Below, piece after piece: positions 5,614 through 12,539 of a DNA stretch of 12,539 nucleotides. The notes beneath the pieces are model-generated. The model had not been told where the DNA came from and ran no database searches. It was given only the letters and a program-made list of their open reading frames with translations. The stretch's first letter is position 1; the number at the start of each line of letters is the position of its first letter. The stretch spans positions 2,145 through 14,683 of the forward strand of contig MGCE01000193.1 in the NCBI GenBank assembly GCA_001790315.1, read 5' to 3'. This DNA is from Candidatus Rokubacteria bacterium RIFCSPLOWO2_02_FULL_72_37 (GTDB taxonomy: Bacteria > Methylomirabilota > Methylomirabilia > Rokubacteriales > CSP1-6). The position numbers were made by a program, and so were the translations under genes.

Positions 5614-7303
5614 GGTCATCGCAGCGCCTCCGCGCCTGCTCGGCGAGATTCTGGTCCAGGAACGCTTCACCACCCCGGACATGATCGCGCAGGCGCTCGT
5701 GCGCGCGAAGACGACCGGCGAGAGGCTCGGCGAAGCGCTCGTCGCGCTCGGCGCGCTCTCCCTCGCCGACGTGCTCCGCGCGCTCGCGCTCCAGCAGCAC
5801 GTGCCGTTCCTCTCTCGGGACGAGCTCCCCTCCCCCCTGCCGCTCGTCAAGAACCTCTCGTCGAAGTACCTGCGCCAGTACACGATCTGCCCGGTCAGCG
5901 TCGAGGGCTCCGTGCTCACGGTCGCCACGGCGGATCCCCTGAACCCGGTCGTCGCCGACGATCTCCGCCAGGCGACGGGGCTGAGCGTCCGCCTCGTCGT
6001 GAGCCCGCCCGAGGCCATCACCGAGGCGATCGACCGCACGTACGACGGCACGGCGACGCCGCTGCAGCGCATCGTCGAGGGCATGGAGGACGAGGGCGGC
6101 GCCGGCGAGGAGGACGTCAACCAGCTGCGCGACATGGCGTTCGAGGCCCCCGTCGTGCGCCTCGTGAACCTGCTCGTCGAGAACGCGATCGAGGCCGGCG
6201 CCTCGGACATCCACATCGAGCCGTTCGAGGACACGCTGCGCGTGCGCTACCGGATCGACGGGATCCTGTTCGACCAGGAGTCGCCGCCGCGGCGTCTGCA
6301 GGCGGCGGTGACCTCGCGCATCAAGCTGATGGCCGAGATGAACATCGCCGAGCGCCGCCTGCCCCAGGACGGGCGCATCCGGGTCACGCTGCACGGCAAG
6401 CGCGTCGACATCCGCGTCTCGACGATGCCGACCGTGCACGGCGAGTCGATCGTGATGCGGCTGCTCGATCGCGGGAGCGTCTTCCTCCCGCTCGAGAAGC
6501 TCGGATTCGGCGCGCGCACGCTGGAGCGCTTCGGGGCGCTCATCCGGCGGCCGCACGGGATCGTCCTCGTGACGGGGCCGACGGGCTCGGGCAAGACCAC
6601 GACCCTCTACGCGGCCCTCGACAAGATCAACTCCTCCGACCGCAAGATCATCACGGTCGAGGACCCGGTCGAGTATCAGCTGAAGGGCGTGAACCAGATC
6701 CCGGTGAAGCCGAAGATCGGGCTCACGTTCGCGACCGGGCTCCGGCACATCGTTCGGCAGGACCCGGACGTGATCCTGATCGGCGAGATCCGCGACCTCG
6801 AAACCGCGGAGATCGCGATCCAGGCCTCGCTCACCGGGCACCTCGTCTTCTCCACGCTGCACACCAACGACGCCCCGGGCGCGATCACCCGCCTGCAAGA
6901 CATGGGCGTGGAGCCGTACCTGGTCGCGTCGGTGCTCGAGGGCGTGCTCGCGCAGCGGCTCGTCCGGCGGATCTGCGCGGCCTGCCGCGTGCCGGACGCG
7001 CCGAGCCCGGCGGACCTGGGCGCGCTCGGCATCCAGGGCGCCGCGGAGGTCCGCCTCTGGCGCGGGCGCGGGTGCGACGAGTGTCGCGGCACCGGCTATC
7101 GGGGCCGGACCGGTATCTACGAGCTGTTCAGGCTCACCGAGGACGCGCGCAGCCTGATCCTGCGGCGCGCCCCGGTGCGCGAGATCCGCCGCGCGGCGCT
7201 CGACGCTGGGATGGTCACGCTCCGGCTCGACGGCTGGGCCAAGGCGTGCGAGGGCGTCACGACCGTCGAGGAGGTCCTCCGCGTCACCCAAGAGGACGCG
7301 TAA
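5585..7303 (+). CDS. gspE: Type II secretion ATPase GspE
   Basis: Hexameric cytoplasmic ATPase that powers pseudopilus assembly, docking on GspL and GspF. 572 residues. Order: N-terminal GspE/PilB (MshEN-like) domain about 10-150, linker, then the ATPase domain. Visible motifs are ASDIHIEP (206-213), RLPQDGRI, Walker A GPTGSGKTTT (331-340, Lys337), the Asp box ITVEDPVEYQ, Walker B DPDVILIGEIRD (393-404, Glu401) and the His box LVFSTLHTNDA. The zinc-binding tetracysteine CxxC...CxxC is intact (Cys464, 467, 497, 500), which favours GspE or PilB over retraction ATPases. ATG 5585 is preferred for its GAAGG; ATG 5612 would remove 9 residues. It heads the operon: gspF begins 7 bases after the stop. 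gspC and gspD, often upstream, are absent here. Confidence 0.96.
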   Translation: MLTLRSEHSMVIAAPPRLLGEILVQERFTTPDMIAQALVRAKTTGERLGEALVALGALSLADVLRALALQQHVPFLSRDELPSPLPLVKNLSSKYLRQYTICPVSVEGSVLTVATADPLNPVVADDLRQATGLSVRLVVSPPEAITEAIDRTYDGTATPLQRIVEGMEDEGGAGEEDVNQLRDMAFEAPVVRLVNLLVENAIEAGASDIHIEPFEDTLRVRYRIDGILFDQESPPRRLQAAVTSRIKLMAEMNIAERRLPQDGRIRVTLHGKRVDIRVSTMPTVHGESIVMRLLDRGSVFLPLEKLGFGARTLERFGALIRRPHGIVLVTGPTGSGKTTTLYAALDKINSSDRKIITVEDPVEYQLKGVNQIPVKPKIGLTFATGLRHIVRQDPDVILIGEIRDLETAEIAIQASLTGHLVFSTLHTNDAPGAITRLQDMGVEPYLVASVLEGVLAQRLVRRICAACRVPDAPSPADLGALGIQGAAEVRLWRGRGCDECRGTGYRGRTGIYELFRLTEDARSLILRRAPVREIRRAALDAGMVTLRLDGWAKACEGVTTVEEVLRVTQEDA

Positions 7304-7310
7304 GCCGCCG

Positions 7311-8522
7311 ATGCCTGTCTTCGTGTACCGCGCCGCCGACCGCCGGGGCCAGACTATCGACGGTGTCATGGAGGCGCCGGACGCTCGCGCCGTCGTGGAC
7401 CGTCTCCAGCGGGACGCCTACTTCCCGATCAAGGTCGCCGCCCACGCCGAGCGCCGGCGCTGGTTCGCGCTGGGCGGCAGCGCCCGCGTCGGCCAGCGCG
7501 ACCTCCTCGCCTTCACGCAGCAGCTCGCCACGCTGTTCGAGGCAGGCCTCCCGCTCGACCGGGCGCTGGCGATCCTGGAGGAGCTGGCGGGCAATCCGCG
7601 GCTCAGGGCGATCGTCACCGATCTGCTCCTGGGCGTGCGGGGGGGCGCCTCGCTCAGCGAGGCCCTCGGCAAGCATCATCCGCGCCCGTTCTCGCGGCTC
7701 TACATCAACATGGTGCGCGCCGGCGAGAAGGGCGGCGTGCTGGAGGTGGCGCTCCGGCGGCTGGCCGAGTTCCTCGAGGCCCGCGCCGCGTTCAACGAGG
7801 CCGTCGTCTCCGCCCTCGCCTACCCCGCCGTGATCTTCACGGTCGGCATCGGCGCGGTCATCTTCCTCATGACGTTCGTGATCCCCCGCTTCGCGACGAT
7901 CTTCGCGGATCTCGGCCAGACGATCCCGCTGCCGACGCGGATCCTGCTCGGCGTGAGTGCCGGCTTCCAGGCCTACTGGTGGGCCGGCCTCCTGGCCGTG
8001 CTCGCCGCGGTGCTCGCCTGGCGCGTCTGGACGGGAAGCCCGCAGGGCCGTCTCGCGTGGGACCAGTTCCTCCTCCGCCTGCCGTTGGTCGGCCGGCTCG
8101 CGATGAAGGTGGAGACCGCGCGGTTCGCCCGCACGCTCGGGACGATGCTGAAGAGCGGCGTACCCGTCATGGGCGCGCTGGCAGTCGTCGGCGACACGAT
8201 GACCAACCAGGCGATCGGGCGGGCGGTCGCCCGGCTCGCCGACGGCGTCAAGCGCGGCGACACGCTCGCCGCCGGCATGCGCGAGCAGGCGCCCTTCCCG
8301 GCGCTCGCGATCCACATGGTCCGCGTCGGCGAGGAGACGGGACGCCTCGAGGAGATGCTCCTCAAGGTCGCCGACACGTTCGAAACCGAGGTCCGCACCG
8401 AGATGAAGCGGCTGCTCGGCCTGCTCGAGCCCGCGATCATCCTGGGCATGGGGGTGCTCGTGGCGTTCATCGTCGTGGCGATGCTCCTCGCGATCTTCTC
8501 GATCAACGAGATCCCGCTGTGA
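7311..8522 (+). CDS. gspF: Type II secretion inner-membrane platform protein GspF
   Basis: Polytopic platform protein around which pseudopilins are added by GspE. 403 residues, the normal length. Two repeated T2SSF domains occupy about 67-190 (LLAFTQQLATLFEAGLPLDR) and 268-395 (ETARFARTLGTMLKSGVPVM); each has the matching signature, MVRAGEKGG (134-142) and MVRVGEETG (336-344). Hydrophobic segments are at 170-192, 222-240 and 373-396. The N-terminus MPVFVYRAADRRG is typical of the family. The last codon overlaps the likely GTG start of gspG in a GTGA arrangement, suggesting translational coupling. Confidence 0.96.
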   Translation: MPVFVYRAADRRGQTIDGVMEAPDARAVVDRLQRDAYFPIKVAAHAERRRWFALGGSARVGQRDLLAFTQQLATLFEAGLPLDRALAILEELAGNPRLRAIVTDLLLGVRGGASLSEALGKHHPRPFSRLYINMVRAGEKGGVLEVALRRLAEFLEARAAFNEAVVSALAYPAVIFTVGIGAVIFLMTFVIPRFATIFADLGQTIPLPTRILLGVSAGFQAYWWAGLLAVLAAVLAWRVWTGSPQGRLAWDQFLLRLPLVGRLAMKVETARFARTLGTMLKSGVPVMGALAVVGDTMTNQAIGRAVARLADGVKRGDTLAAGMREQAPFPALAIHMVRVGEETGRLEEMLLKVADTFETEVRTEMKRLLGLLEPAIILGMGVLVAFIVVAMLLAIFSINEIPL

Positions 8523-9223
8523 CCGCGAACACCCGCCATGCATCGGCGCCGACGCTTCCCCCCTGCGCGGGGCCGGGGCGCTCCTCCTCGACCACGACGG
8601 CCCGCGGCGTCGTGGGGCCGGGGGGCCTCCCCGAGACCACGACTGCTCCGGGCGCCGTGGGGCCGGGGGGCCTTCCCGAGACCCGTTGTAGTCAGCGCGC
8701 GGACGCCGCCCCGCAGGAGACCCGACGCAGCGCCTGCGACAGCAGTCGTGGTCGAGGGAAGGCCCCCCGGCCCCACGACGCCGCGGGCCGTCGTGATCGC
8801 GGCGAGGGCGAACGGGGGTTCACGCTGGTCGAGCTGCTCGTGGTCATCATCGTCCTCGGTCTGCTCGTCGGCCTCGTCGGCCCGCGTCTCTTCGGCCGCG
8901 TCGGCCAGTCCAAGCAGGCGGCCGCCCGGGCGCAGGTCGAGCTGTTCGGCGCCGCCCTCGACCAGTACCGCCTCGACGTCGGGAGCTATCCGACGACGGC
9001 GCACGGGCTGGAGGCCCTCCAGAAGAATCCCGGCGTCCAGAGCTGGAACGGCCCATACCTCAAGAAGGCGGTCCCGAAGGATTCGTGGGGCAATCCGTAC
9101 AAGTACCGCTGCTGCCCCGGCCAGCACGGCGAGTACGACCTCTGGTCGGAAGGCGCCGACGGCGCGCCGGGCGGCGACGGCGAGGCCGCCGACATCCTGT
9201 CATGGGACAGCGGGCAGAAGTAG
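8519..9223 (+). CDS. gspG: Major pseudopilin GspG with an abnormally long, repeat-derived leader
   Basis: Main subunit of the T2SS pseudopilus. The mature part (residues 101-234, 134 residues, typical) starts after the prepilin peptidase site ERG|FTLVELL with the conserved Glu+5, followed by a hydrophobic helix. It has the family signatures YPTTAHGLEALQ and SWGNPYKY, and a C-terminal acidic calcium-binding loop (LWSEGADGAPGGDGEAADI). The leader is the oddity: pseudopilin leaders are normally 6-15 residues, here 100 from GTG 8519. The only other in-frame starts are GTG 8612 and 8657 (leaders of 69 or 54 residues); none is nearer. The leader holds a 15-residue tandem repeat (GPGGLPET twice) encoded by a DNA tandem and inverted repeat. 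GTG 8519 is chosen because it overlaps the gspF stop as GTGA, like the gspI/gspJ junction. Cys98-Cys99 of the mature part are also unusual. Confidence 0.88.
   Translation: MTANTRHASAPTLPPCAGPGRSSSTTTARGVVGPGGLPETTTAPGAVGPGGLPETRCSQRADAAPQETRRSACDSSRGRGKAPRPHDAAGRRDRGEGERGFTLVELLVVIIVLGLLVGLVGPRLFGRVGQSKQAAARAQVELFGAALDQYRLDVGSYPTTAHGLEALQKNPGVQSWNGPYLKKAVPKDSWGNPYKYRCCPGQHGEYDLWSEGADGAPGGDGEAADILSWDSGQK
8591..8680 (+). repeat. Two 45-base tandem units in the gspG leader
   Basis: Units 8591-8635 and 8636-8680 are direct repeats in phase with the gspG frame. They share CGTGGGGCCGGGGGGCCT and CCCGAG exactly and differ mainly in the first third. Each encodes TTAxGxVGPGGLPET (TTARGVV... then TTAPGAV...). 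The unit length is a multiple of three, so copy number can change without shifting the frame. Confidence 0.85.
8593..8795. repeat. Long inverted repeat (55-base arms, 93-base loop) inside gspG
   Basis: Arm 8593-8647 pairs with 8741-8795 at 52 of 55 positions, with 36 consecutive perfect matches (8593-8628 with 8760-8795). Mismatches fall only at 8629, 8633 and 8634. The loop (8648-8740) contains most of the second tandem unit. The arms are extremely GC-rich, so the transcript between the gspF stop and the gspG mature coding region should fold into a very stable hairpin. It resembles a REP/BIME- or MITE-like intergenic palindrome that has landed in, and become part of, the gspG leader. No transposase or clear target duplication is visible. 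Confidence 0.85.
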
Positions 9224-9651
9224 GCGCCCGAGGCTTCACCCTCCTCGAGCTCCTCGTCACGCTGTTCCTGATCGCGCTCGCGCTGGGCCTGGTCGCGCCG
9301 GCGATCAGCCGGAGCACCGAGGTGGTACGAGCGCGGGCGGAGGTCGCGGCCTTCTCCGCGGCTCTCCGCCACGCGCGCGAGCAGGCGATCACCGCCCGCG
9401 AGCGGCGGACGGTCGTCGTCGATGCCGCCGCCCACCGTCTCACGATCCGGGCCGGCGACGACACGGTCGCGCTCGCGCGCACGCTGCCGCGTCGGCTCAC
9501 GGTCGAGGCGCTCTCGCCGACGGGGCTCGCCGTCCGCTTCGAGCCCTACGGCACGTCGAGCGGCGGCGCGTTCCGGCTCACCAGCGGCGGCGTCAGCTAT
9601 CGCGTGAGCGTCGACGCCCTCACCGGCCGCGTCCGCAACACCCGCGAGTAG
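9202..9651 (+). CDS. gspH: Minor pseudopilin GspH
   Basis: 149 residues. Short leader MGQRAEVGARG, then FTLLELLVTLFLIALALGL: a canonical prepilin peptidase site with Glu+5 and an N-terminal hydrophobic helix. It is followed by RARAEVAAFSAALRHAREQA, typical of the GspH family, and a beta-rich C-terminal domain. GspH is part of, or sits just below, the GspI-J-K tip complex of the pseudopilus. The start ATG at 9202 overlaps the end of gspG by 22 bases. The subfamily call rests partly on gene order (G-H-I-J-K), since minor pseudopilins diverge strongly after the helix. Confidence 0.88.
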   Translation: MGQRAEVGARGFTLLELLVTLFLIALALGLVAPAISRSTEVVRARAEVAAFSAALRHAREQAITARERRTVVVDAAAHRLTIRAGDDTVALARTLPRRLTVEALSPTGLAVRFEPYGTSSGGAFRLTSGGVSYRVSVDALTGRVRNTRE

Positions 9652-9653
9652 AC

Positions 9654-10076
9654 GTGCGCCCCACGTCCGCGCGCGCCCGGGAGGCGGGGTTCACGCTGCT
9701 CGAGGTGCTCGTCGCCTTCGCCATCCTGAGCATCGCGATCGTGGCCGGCATCCAGGCATTCGCGCAAGGGCTGAGGCTCCTGCGGGTCGCCGGCGACCAC
9801 CAGCAGGCCGTGCTCCTCGCCGACCAGAAGCTCCGCGAGGTGCTGAGGCCGGTCGCGGGCGACCACGCCGAGGGGAAGGAGGGGGCCTTCGCCTGGGAGC
9901 GCACGACCGCGGCGGTGGACGCGCCCGACCTCTCGGGCTCGCGCGCCACGGAGCCGTGGAAGGTGTACCGGATCACGGTCAAGGTCCGCTGGGGCGAGGG
10001 CCAGCCGCGCCAGGTCGAGGTCGCCGCGCTCCGCGTCTCGGCCGAGCGGCCCGTGATACCCGGGGCGCGCCAGTGA
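9654..10076 (+). CDS. gspI: Minor pseudopilin GspI
   Basis: 140 residues, near the usual 120-130. GTG at 9654, two bases after the gspH stop, gives a 12-residue leader MRPTSARAREAG before FTLLEVLVAFAILSIAIVAG, with Glu+5. QQAVLLADQKLREVL after the helix resembles the GspI pattern (LAEQKLAE-like), and the rest is a short beta domain. GspI forms the core of the tip trimer with GspJ and GspK. The frame is open far upstream through gspG and gspH, but that extension is a high-GC shadow and is rejected. Confidence 0.9.
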   Translation: MRPTSARAREAGFTLLEVLVAFAILSIAIVAGIQAFAQGLRLLRVAGDHQQAVLLADQKLREVLRPVAGDHAEGKEGAFAWERTTAAVDAPDLSGSRATEPWKVYRITVKVRWGEGQPRQVEVAALRVSAERPVIPGARQ

Positions 10077-10687
10077 GGCGCCGGGACGGGGGCTTCACGC
10101 TCCTCGAGGTGCTGATCGCCCTCGCGATCGTCGGCGCCCTCCTCGGCATCACCGTCGGCGGCCTGCGGGTCGCGCTCGCGGCATGGCAGCGGGGCGAGGA
10201 CCGCTCCGAGGCCCAGCAGCACGCGCGCGGCGTCGCGGTCTCCCTCGCGCGGACGGTCGGCGGCGCCTATCCCTACCAGGCGCGCCTCCAGGCGGCGGGC
10301 GCTCAGGCCATCCTCTTCCGGGGGACGGCCTCGCGTCTGGAGCTGGTGACGCAGAGTCCGCCCTTCCCGTTCGAGGTCCCGATCGCGTTCACGGCGGTCG
10401 TCGTCGGCCTCGAGGAGAGCGGGGAGCACCGCGGACTCGTGATCCGCCAGCGGGCGCTGCCGAACTGGGACCCGTTCGAGCAGGCGGTGGTCGTGCTCCA
10501 CGACCCCACGGTCACGCGGCTCGAGCTCAAGTACCTCGACGAGGCCGGCTCGTGGCAGGACGAGTGGAAGGCCGAGGCGGCCGGCGCGCTGCCGCGCGCC
10601 GTCCGGATCACGCTCGTCACGGGGACGAGCGATCGCCCCGTGACGCTCGGGCCGATCACGGTGTCGCTCCGCGTGGGGACCCGATGA
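10073..10687 (+). CDS. gspJ: Minor pseudopilin GspJ
   Basis: 204 residues, the usual length. GTG at 10073 overlaps the gspI stop (GTGA), giving a 7-residue basic leader MRRRDGG before FTLLEVLIALAIVGALLGIT with Glu+5. The C-terminal part contains the GspJ-type features RLELKYLDEAGSWQDEW and PRAVRITLV, followed by a final beta strand. GspJ binds GspI and GspK at the pseudopilus tip. The stop overlaps the gspK start (ATGA). Confidence 0.92.
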   Translation: MRRRDGGFTLLEVLIALAIVGALLGITVGGLRVALAAWQRGEDRSEAQQHARGVAVSLARTVGGAYPYQARLQAAGAQAILFRGTASRLELVTQSPPFPFEVPIAFTAVVVGLEESGEHRGLVIRQRALPNWDPFEQAVVVLHDPTVTRLELKYLDEAGSWQDEWKAEAAGALPRAVRITLVTGTSDRPVTLGPITVSLRVGTR

Positions 10688-11619
10688 CGACCTCTCGGGC
10701 GCGGAACGACCGGGGCTTCGCCCTCGTCGTCGTGCTCCTCGTGCTGGCGCTGGTCGGCGTCGTCGCGGCGGAGTTCTCCTTCTCGGTGCGGCTCGAGGCC
10801 GCCGCCGTGCGCTCCTACAAGAACTCCGTCACGGCCGGCCACCTCGCGGAGACCGCCGTCGAGCAGGCGATCCGCGAGATCGTCGCCGACAGCGCCTACG
10901 TCGGCCTCGACGACCGGGGGATCCTCACTTTCTACACGCGGGAGCGGCTCCCGCTCGCGCACCTGCCCCGCGACCAGGTGGAATTCATCGGCGGGCGGTA
11001 CTCGTACCGCATCACCGACGAGGAGGGGCGGATCAACCTGAACACCTCGCCGCCCGATCGCCTGGACCGGCTCCTGCTCGCCTCTGGCATCGAGAAGCGG
11101 GCGCGCGACACGATCGTCGACTCCCTCCAGGACTGGCGCGACCCGAACGAGGAGCACCGCCTCAACGGCGCGGAGAGCGAAGACACCTACCTCAAGGCGG
11201 CGGTGCCCTTCCGGGCGCGGAACGCCGACCTCGCGTCGGTCGCCGAGCTGCTCCAGATCAAGGGCGTGACGCGCGAGCTGTACGAAGGTGCCAAGGACCG
11301 GCCCGCGCTCTCCGATCAGGTGACCGTCCTGACCCAGGGCCAGATCAACATCAACACCGCGAACCCCGTCGTGCTGCGCGCGCTCGGTCTCTCCGACGCG
11401 GAGATCTCCCAGATCGTCCAATCCCGGCGCGGTGCGCCCTTCACGACCGTGCCCGGCCAGTTCGGCGGGCGGGGTCTCTCGGCGTCGACCCGGACGTTCC
11501 GCATCGACGCCGAGGGATTCGTGGACGGGCGGGCGGCCGCCCGCCTCACCGCGATCGTCGCGAAGGCGCCGGGCACGCCCCCCACGATCGCGATCATCGA
11601 GTGGTCGGGCCTCCGCTGA
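10684..11619 (+). CDS. gspK: Minor pseudopilin GspK (tip subunit)
   Basis: 311 residues, the normal length for the largest pseudopilin. Leader MTTSRARNDRG is followed by FALVVVLLVLALVGVVAAEF; position +5 is Val, not Glu, which is characteristic of GspK and allows it to cap the filament. Other family features are RYSYRITDEEGRINLNTSPP (about residues 107-126), DWRDPNEE with the following NGAES, and two helix-hairpin-helix-like stretches (LLQIKGVTRELYEG; NINTANPVVLRALGLSDAE). ATG at 10684 overlaps the gspJ stop. A hairpin overlaps its stop codon, so this may be the end of a main transcript. Confidence 0.94.
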   Translation: MTTSRARNDRGFALVVVLLVLALVGVVAAEFSFSVRLEAAAVRSYKNSVTAGHLAETAVEQAIREIVADSAYVGLDDRGILTFYTRERLPLAHLPRDQVEFIGGRYSYRITDEEGRINLNTSPPDRLDRLLLASGIEKRARDTIVDSLQDWRDPNEEHRLNGAESEDTYLKAAVPFRARNADLASVAELLQIKGVTRELYEGAKDRPALSDQVTVLTQGQININTANPVVLRALGLSDAEISQIVQSRRGAPFTTVPGQFGGRGLSASTRTFRIDAEGFVDGRAAARLTAIVAKAPGTPPTIAIIEWSGLR

Positions 11620-11630
11620 CGCCGGAGGCC
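11608..11630 (+). terminator. Hairpin at the end of gspK, terminator-like but without a T-run
   Basis: GGCCTCCG (11608-11615) pairs perfectly with CGGAGGCC (11623-11630) around a 7-base loop that contains the gspK stop. No T-run follows, so it is not a standard intrinsic terminator. It could be partial attenuation, 3'-end protection, or a Rho-assisted end. Confidence 0.35.
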
Positions 11631-11653
11631 ACCGGTAGTGGTCGCGGCGAGGA

Positions 11654-11681
11654 TTACAAATCTCCCGGGCCCGGTTAGACT
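11654..11681 (+). promoter_or_regulatory. Possible promoter of the GspL/PilM-like gene
   Basis: TTACAA (11654-11659), a 16-base spacer and TAGACT (11676-11681) match sigma-70 hexamers moderately; TATCCT at 11681-11686 is an alternative -10. The 11640-11690 stretch is clearly more AT-rich than its surroundings. Together with the hairpin just upstream it suggests a separate transcript for the next gene. Confidence 0.4.
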
Positions 11682-11701
11682 ATCCTGCTGAGGCTATGCG
11701 C

Positions 11702-12539
11702 ATGGGATCGTGGCCCGTAGTCGCGCCCGCACGGCTGGCGGTGGTGCTTCTCGGCAGCCGACTCGCCGGCGCGGTGATCCAGCGGAACCGGGTGGAGACG
11801 TTCGTCGTCCGGGCGGACGATCCGGGCCCGGCGCTGCGCGCCGAGCTCGACGCCCGCGGACTCGCGCCCCGGACGGTCGCGCTCGGCCTCGCGCGCGCGA
11901 GCGTCACCGTGAAACCGATCGAGCTGCCTCCGGCCGCCGGCGAGCTGCGCGACATGGTGCGGTTCGAGCTCGAGCGGCACCTGGCCTTTCCGTCCGACGA
12001 CGCGCCCTTCGACTTCCTGCCGTTGCCGGCCGGGGGTGACGGCGAACCGGCCGAGGTCGGGACGACCCGGGTGTTGATCGCGGCGACGGACCGGCGTGTC
12101 GTGGACACCGCGGTGCGCATCGCGCACGAGGCGCGCCTGCGCCCGGTCTCCGTCACGGTGGCGGCGCACGATCTCCTCGGGCTCGTGCGGGCGCCGCGCG
12201 GCGCCCGCGTCGTGTGGGTGCACGTGTGCGGCGACGTGGCGGAGCTCTTGTTCGTGCAGGGCGGCGCGCTCGTGCTCAGCCGGAGCGTGCCCGCGACCGA
12301 CGGCCCAGAGCTCGTCGCCGAGATCACGCGGAGCTTCCCGGTCGCGCGCTGGCGCGGGTGCGACGCCGTGTGGCTCTCGGGCGACGCCGGCGATCCGACC
12401 GACGCGCTCGAGGCGCTGGACGTGCCGGTCACGGTGCCGCCGTGGAGCGCGCGCGCGCGCCGTCACCTCGACGCCGTCGAGCAGGAGCCGGGCGGCGCGC
12501 TCACCCTGGCGCTCGCCGTCGCCGCCGGGCGCGGCATCA
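11702..12539 (+). CDS. gspL: GspL/PilM-like actin-fold protein, 3' end cut off
   Basis: Open from ATG 11702 to the right edge (279 complete codons). GspL's cytoplasmic domain has a PilM-like actin (ASKHA) fold and recruits GspE to the inner membrane. Visible here: a starting beta strand (RLAVVLLGSRLAGAVIQRNR), the segment VTVKPIELPPAAGELRDMVR, FELERHLAFPSDDAPFDFLP (typical PilM/GspL wording) and further strands VLIAATDRRVV and VVWVHVCGDVAELLFVQGG. GAGG (11690-11693) is 8 bases before ATG 11702 but only 2 before in-frame ATG 11696, so 11702 is preferred. Position after gspK favours GspL; a PilM-type protein followed by separate PilN/PilO-like genes is the alternative, and the membrane and periplasmic parts lie outside the window. 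Confidence 0.8.
   Translation, partial: MGSWPVVAPARLAVVLLGSRLAGAVIQRNRVETFVVRADDPGPALRAELDARGLAPRTVALGLARASVTVKPIELPPAAGELRDMVRFELERHLAFPSDDAPFDFLPLPAGGDGEPAEVGTTRVLIAATDRRVVDTAVRIAHEARLRPVSVTVAAHDLLGLVRAPRGARVVWVHVCGDVAELLFVQGGALVLSRSVPATDGPELVAEITRSFPVARWRGCDAVWLSGDAGDPTDALEALDVPVTVPPWSARARRHLDAVEQEPGGALTLALAVAAGRGI

Noticed and set aside
5588..7369. 593-residue minus-strand open frame opposite gspE
   Set aside because: Antisense shadow of gspE caused by high GC at third positions; no domain-like order.
8591..8795. CRISPR array or other spaced-repeat array
   Set aside because: There are only two direct units, adjacent with no spacers, plus one inverted copy, and no cas genes.
7284..9127. 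Minus-strand open frames opposite gspF and gspG
   Set aside because: Shadow composition. The repeats in 8593-8795 keep several frames open, which explains the length without a gene.
8538..10076. Long plus-strand open frame (512 residues) ending in gspI, starting at an ATG just after gspF
   Set aside because: Its upstream two-thirds is Arg/Ala/Pro-rich shadow of gspG and gspH in another frame. Only the part from GTG 9654 has a pseudopilin signature, with a normal 12-residue leader.
1..12539. tRNA or rRNA genes, insertion sequences or prophage genes
   Set aside because: None recognised by eye. Apart from the gspG leader repeat, the window is ordinary chromosomal coding sequence.

Overview
The window is about 70% GC, densely coded, with strong G/C third-position bias, so most long open frames are antisense shadows. 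Gene content is that of a free-living Gram-negative (diderm) bacterium: a type II secretion system (T2SS), late cobalamin synthesis genes, a GTP-type PEP carboxykinase and an ECF sigma factor. High-GC uncultured soil lineages such as Rokubacteria/Methylomirabilota or a deltaproteobacterium-like group would fit, but this is a guess from base composition and gene style; no rRNA or other phylogenetic marker is present.

Left block, minus strand, 1-2131: cobS, a cobC-like histidine phosphatase overlapping it by 22 bases, then the start of a thiamine-diphosphate E1 alpha subunit gene that runs off the left edge. They look like one transcript, although a TATAAT box sits 10 bases before the E1 alpha start. 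Divergent from cobS is pckG (2278-4032, plus), with a good promoter and ribosome binding site. It converges on, and overlaps by 23 bases, a minus-strand gene (4010-5020) joining an ECF sigma factor to a hydrophobic segment and an unidentified C-terminal domain. aroQ (5081-5554, minus) lies upstream of it in the same direction.

Right block, plus strand, 5585-12539: a T2SS operon in the order gspE, F, G, H, I, J, K, tightly coupled by GTGA/ATGA overlaps or gaps of a few bases. After a hairpin at the end of gspK and a 76-82 base gap holding a possible promoter, a GspL/PilM-like gene runs off the right edge. GspE is the ATPase, GspF the inner-membrane platform, GspG the major pseudopilin, GspH/I/J/K the minor pseudopilins of the tip, and GspL links the ATPase to the platform. 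GspC and the secretin GspD are not in the window.

The most unusual items are: (1) gspG, whose reading frame begins at the stop of gspF but has a roughly 100-residue leader made largely of a GC-rich tandem and inverted repeat, with no start codon within 162 bases of the prepilin cleavage site; (2) the sigma factor with a secretion-signal-like or membrane segment and an extra domain in one uninterrupted frame; (3) replacement of the usually conserved P-loop cysteine by serine in the PEP carboxykinase.
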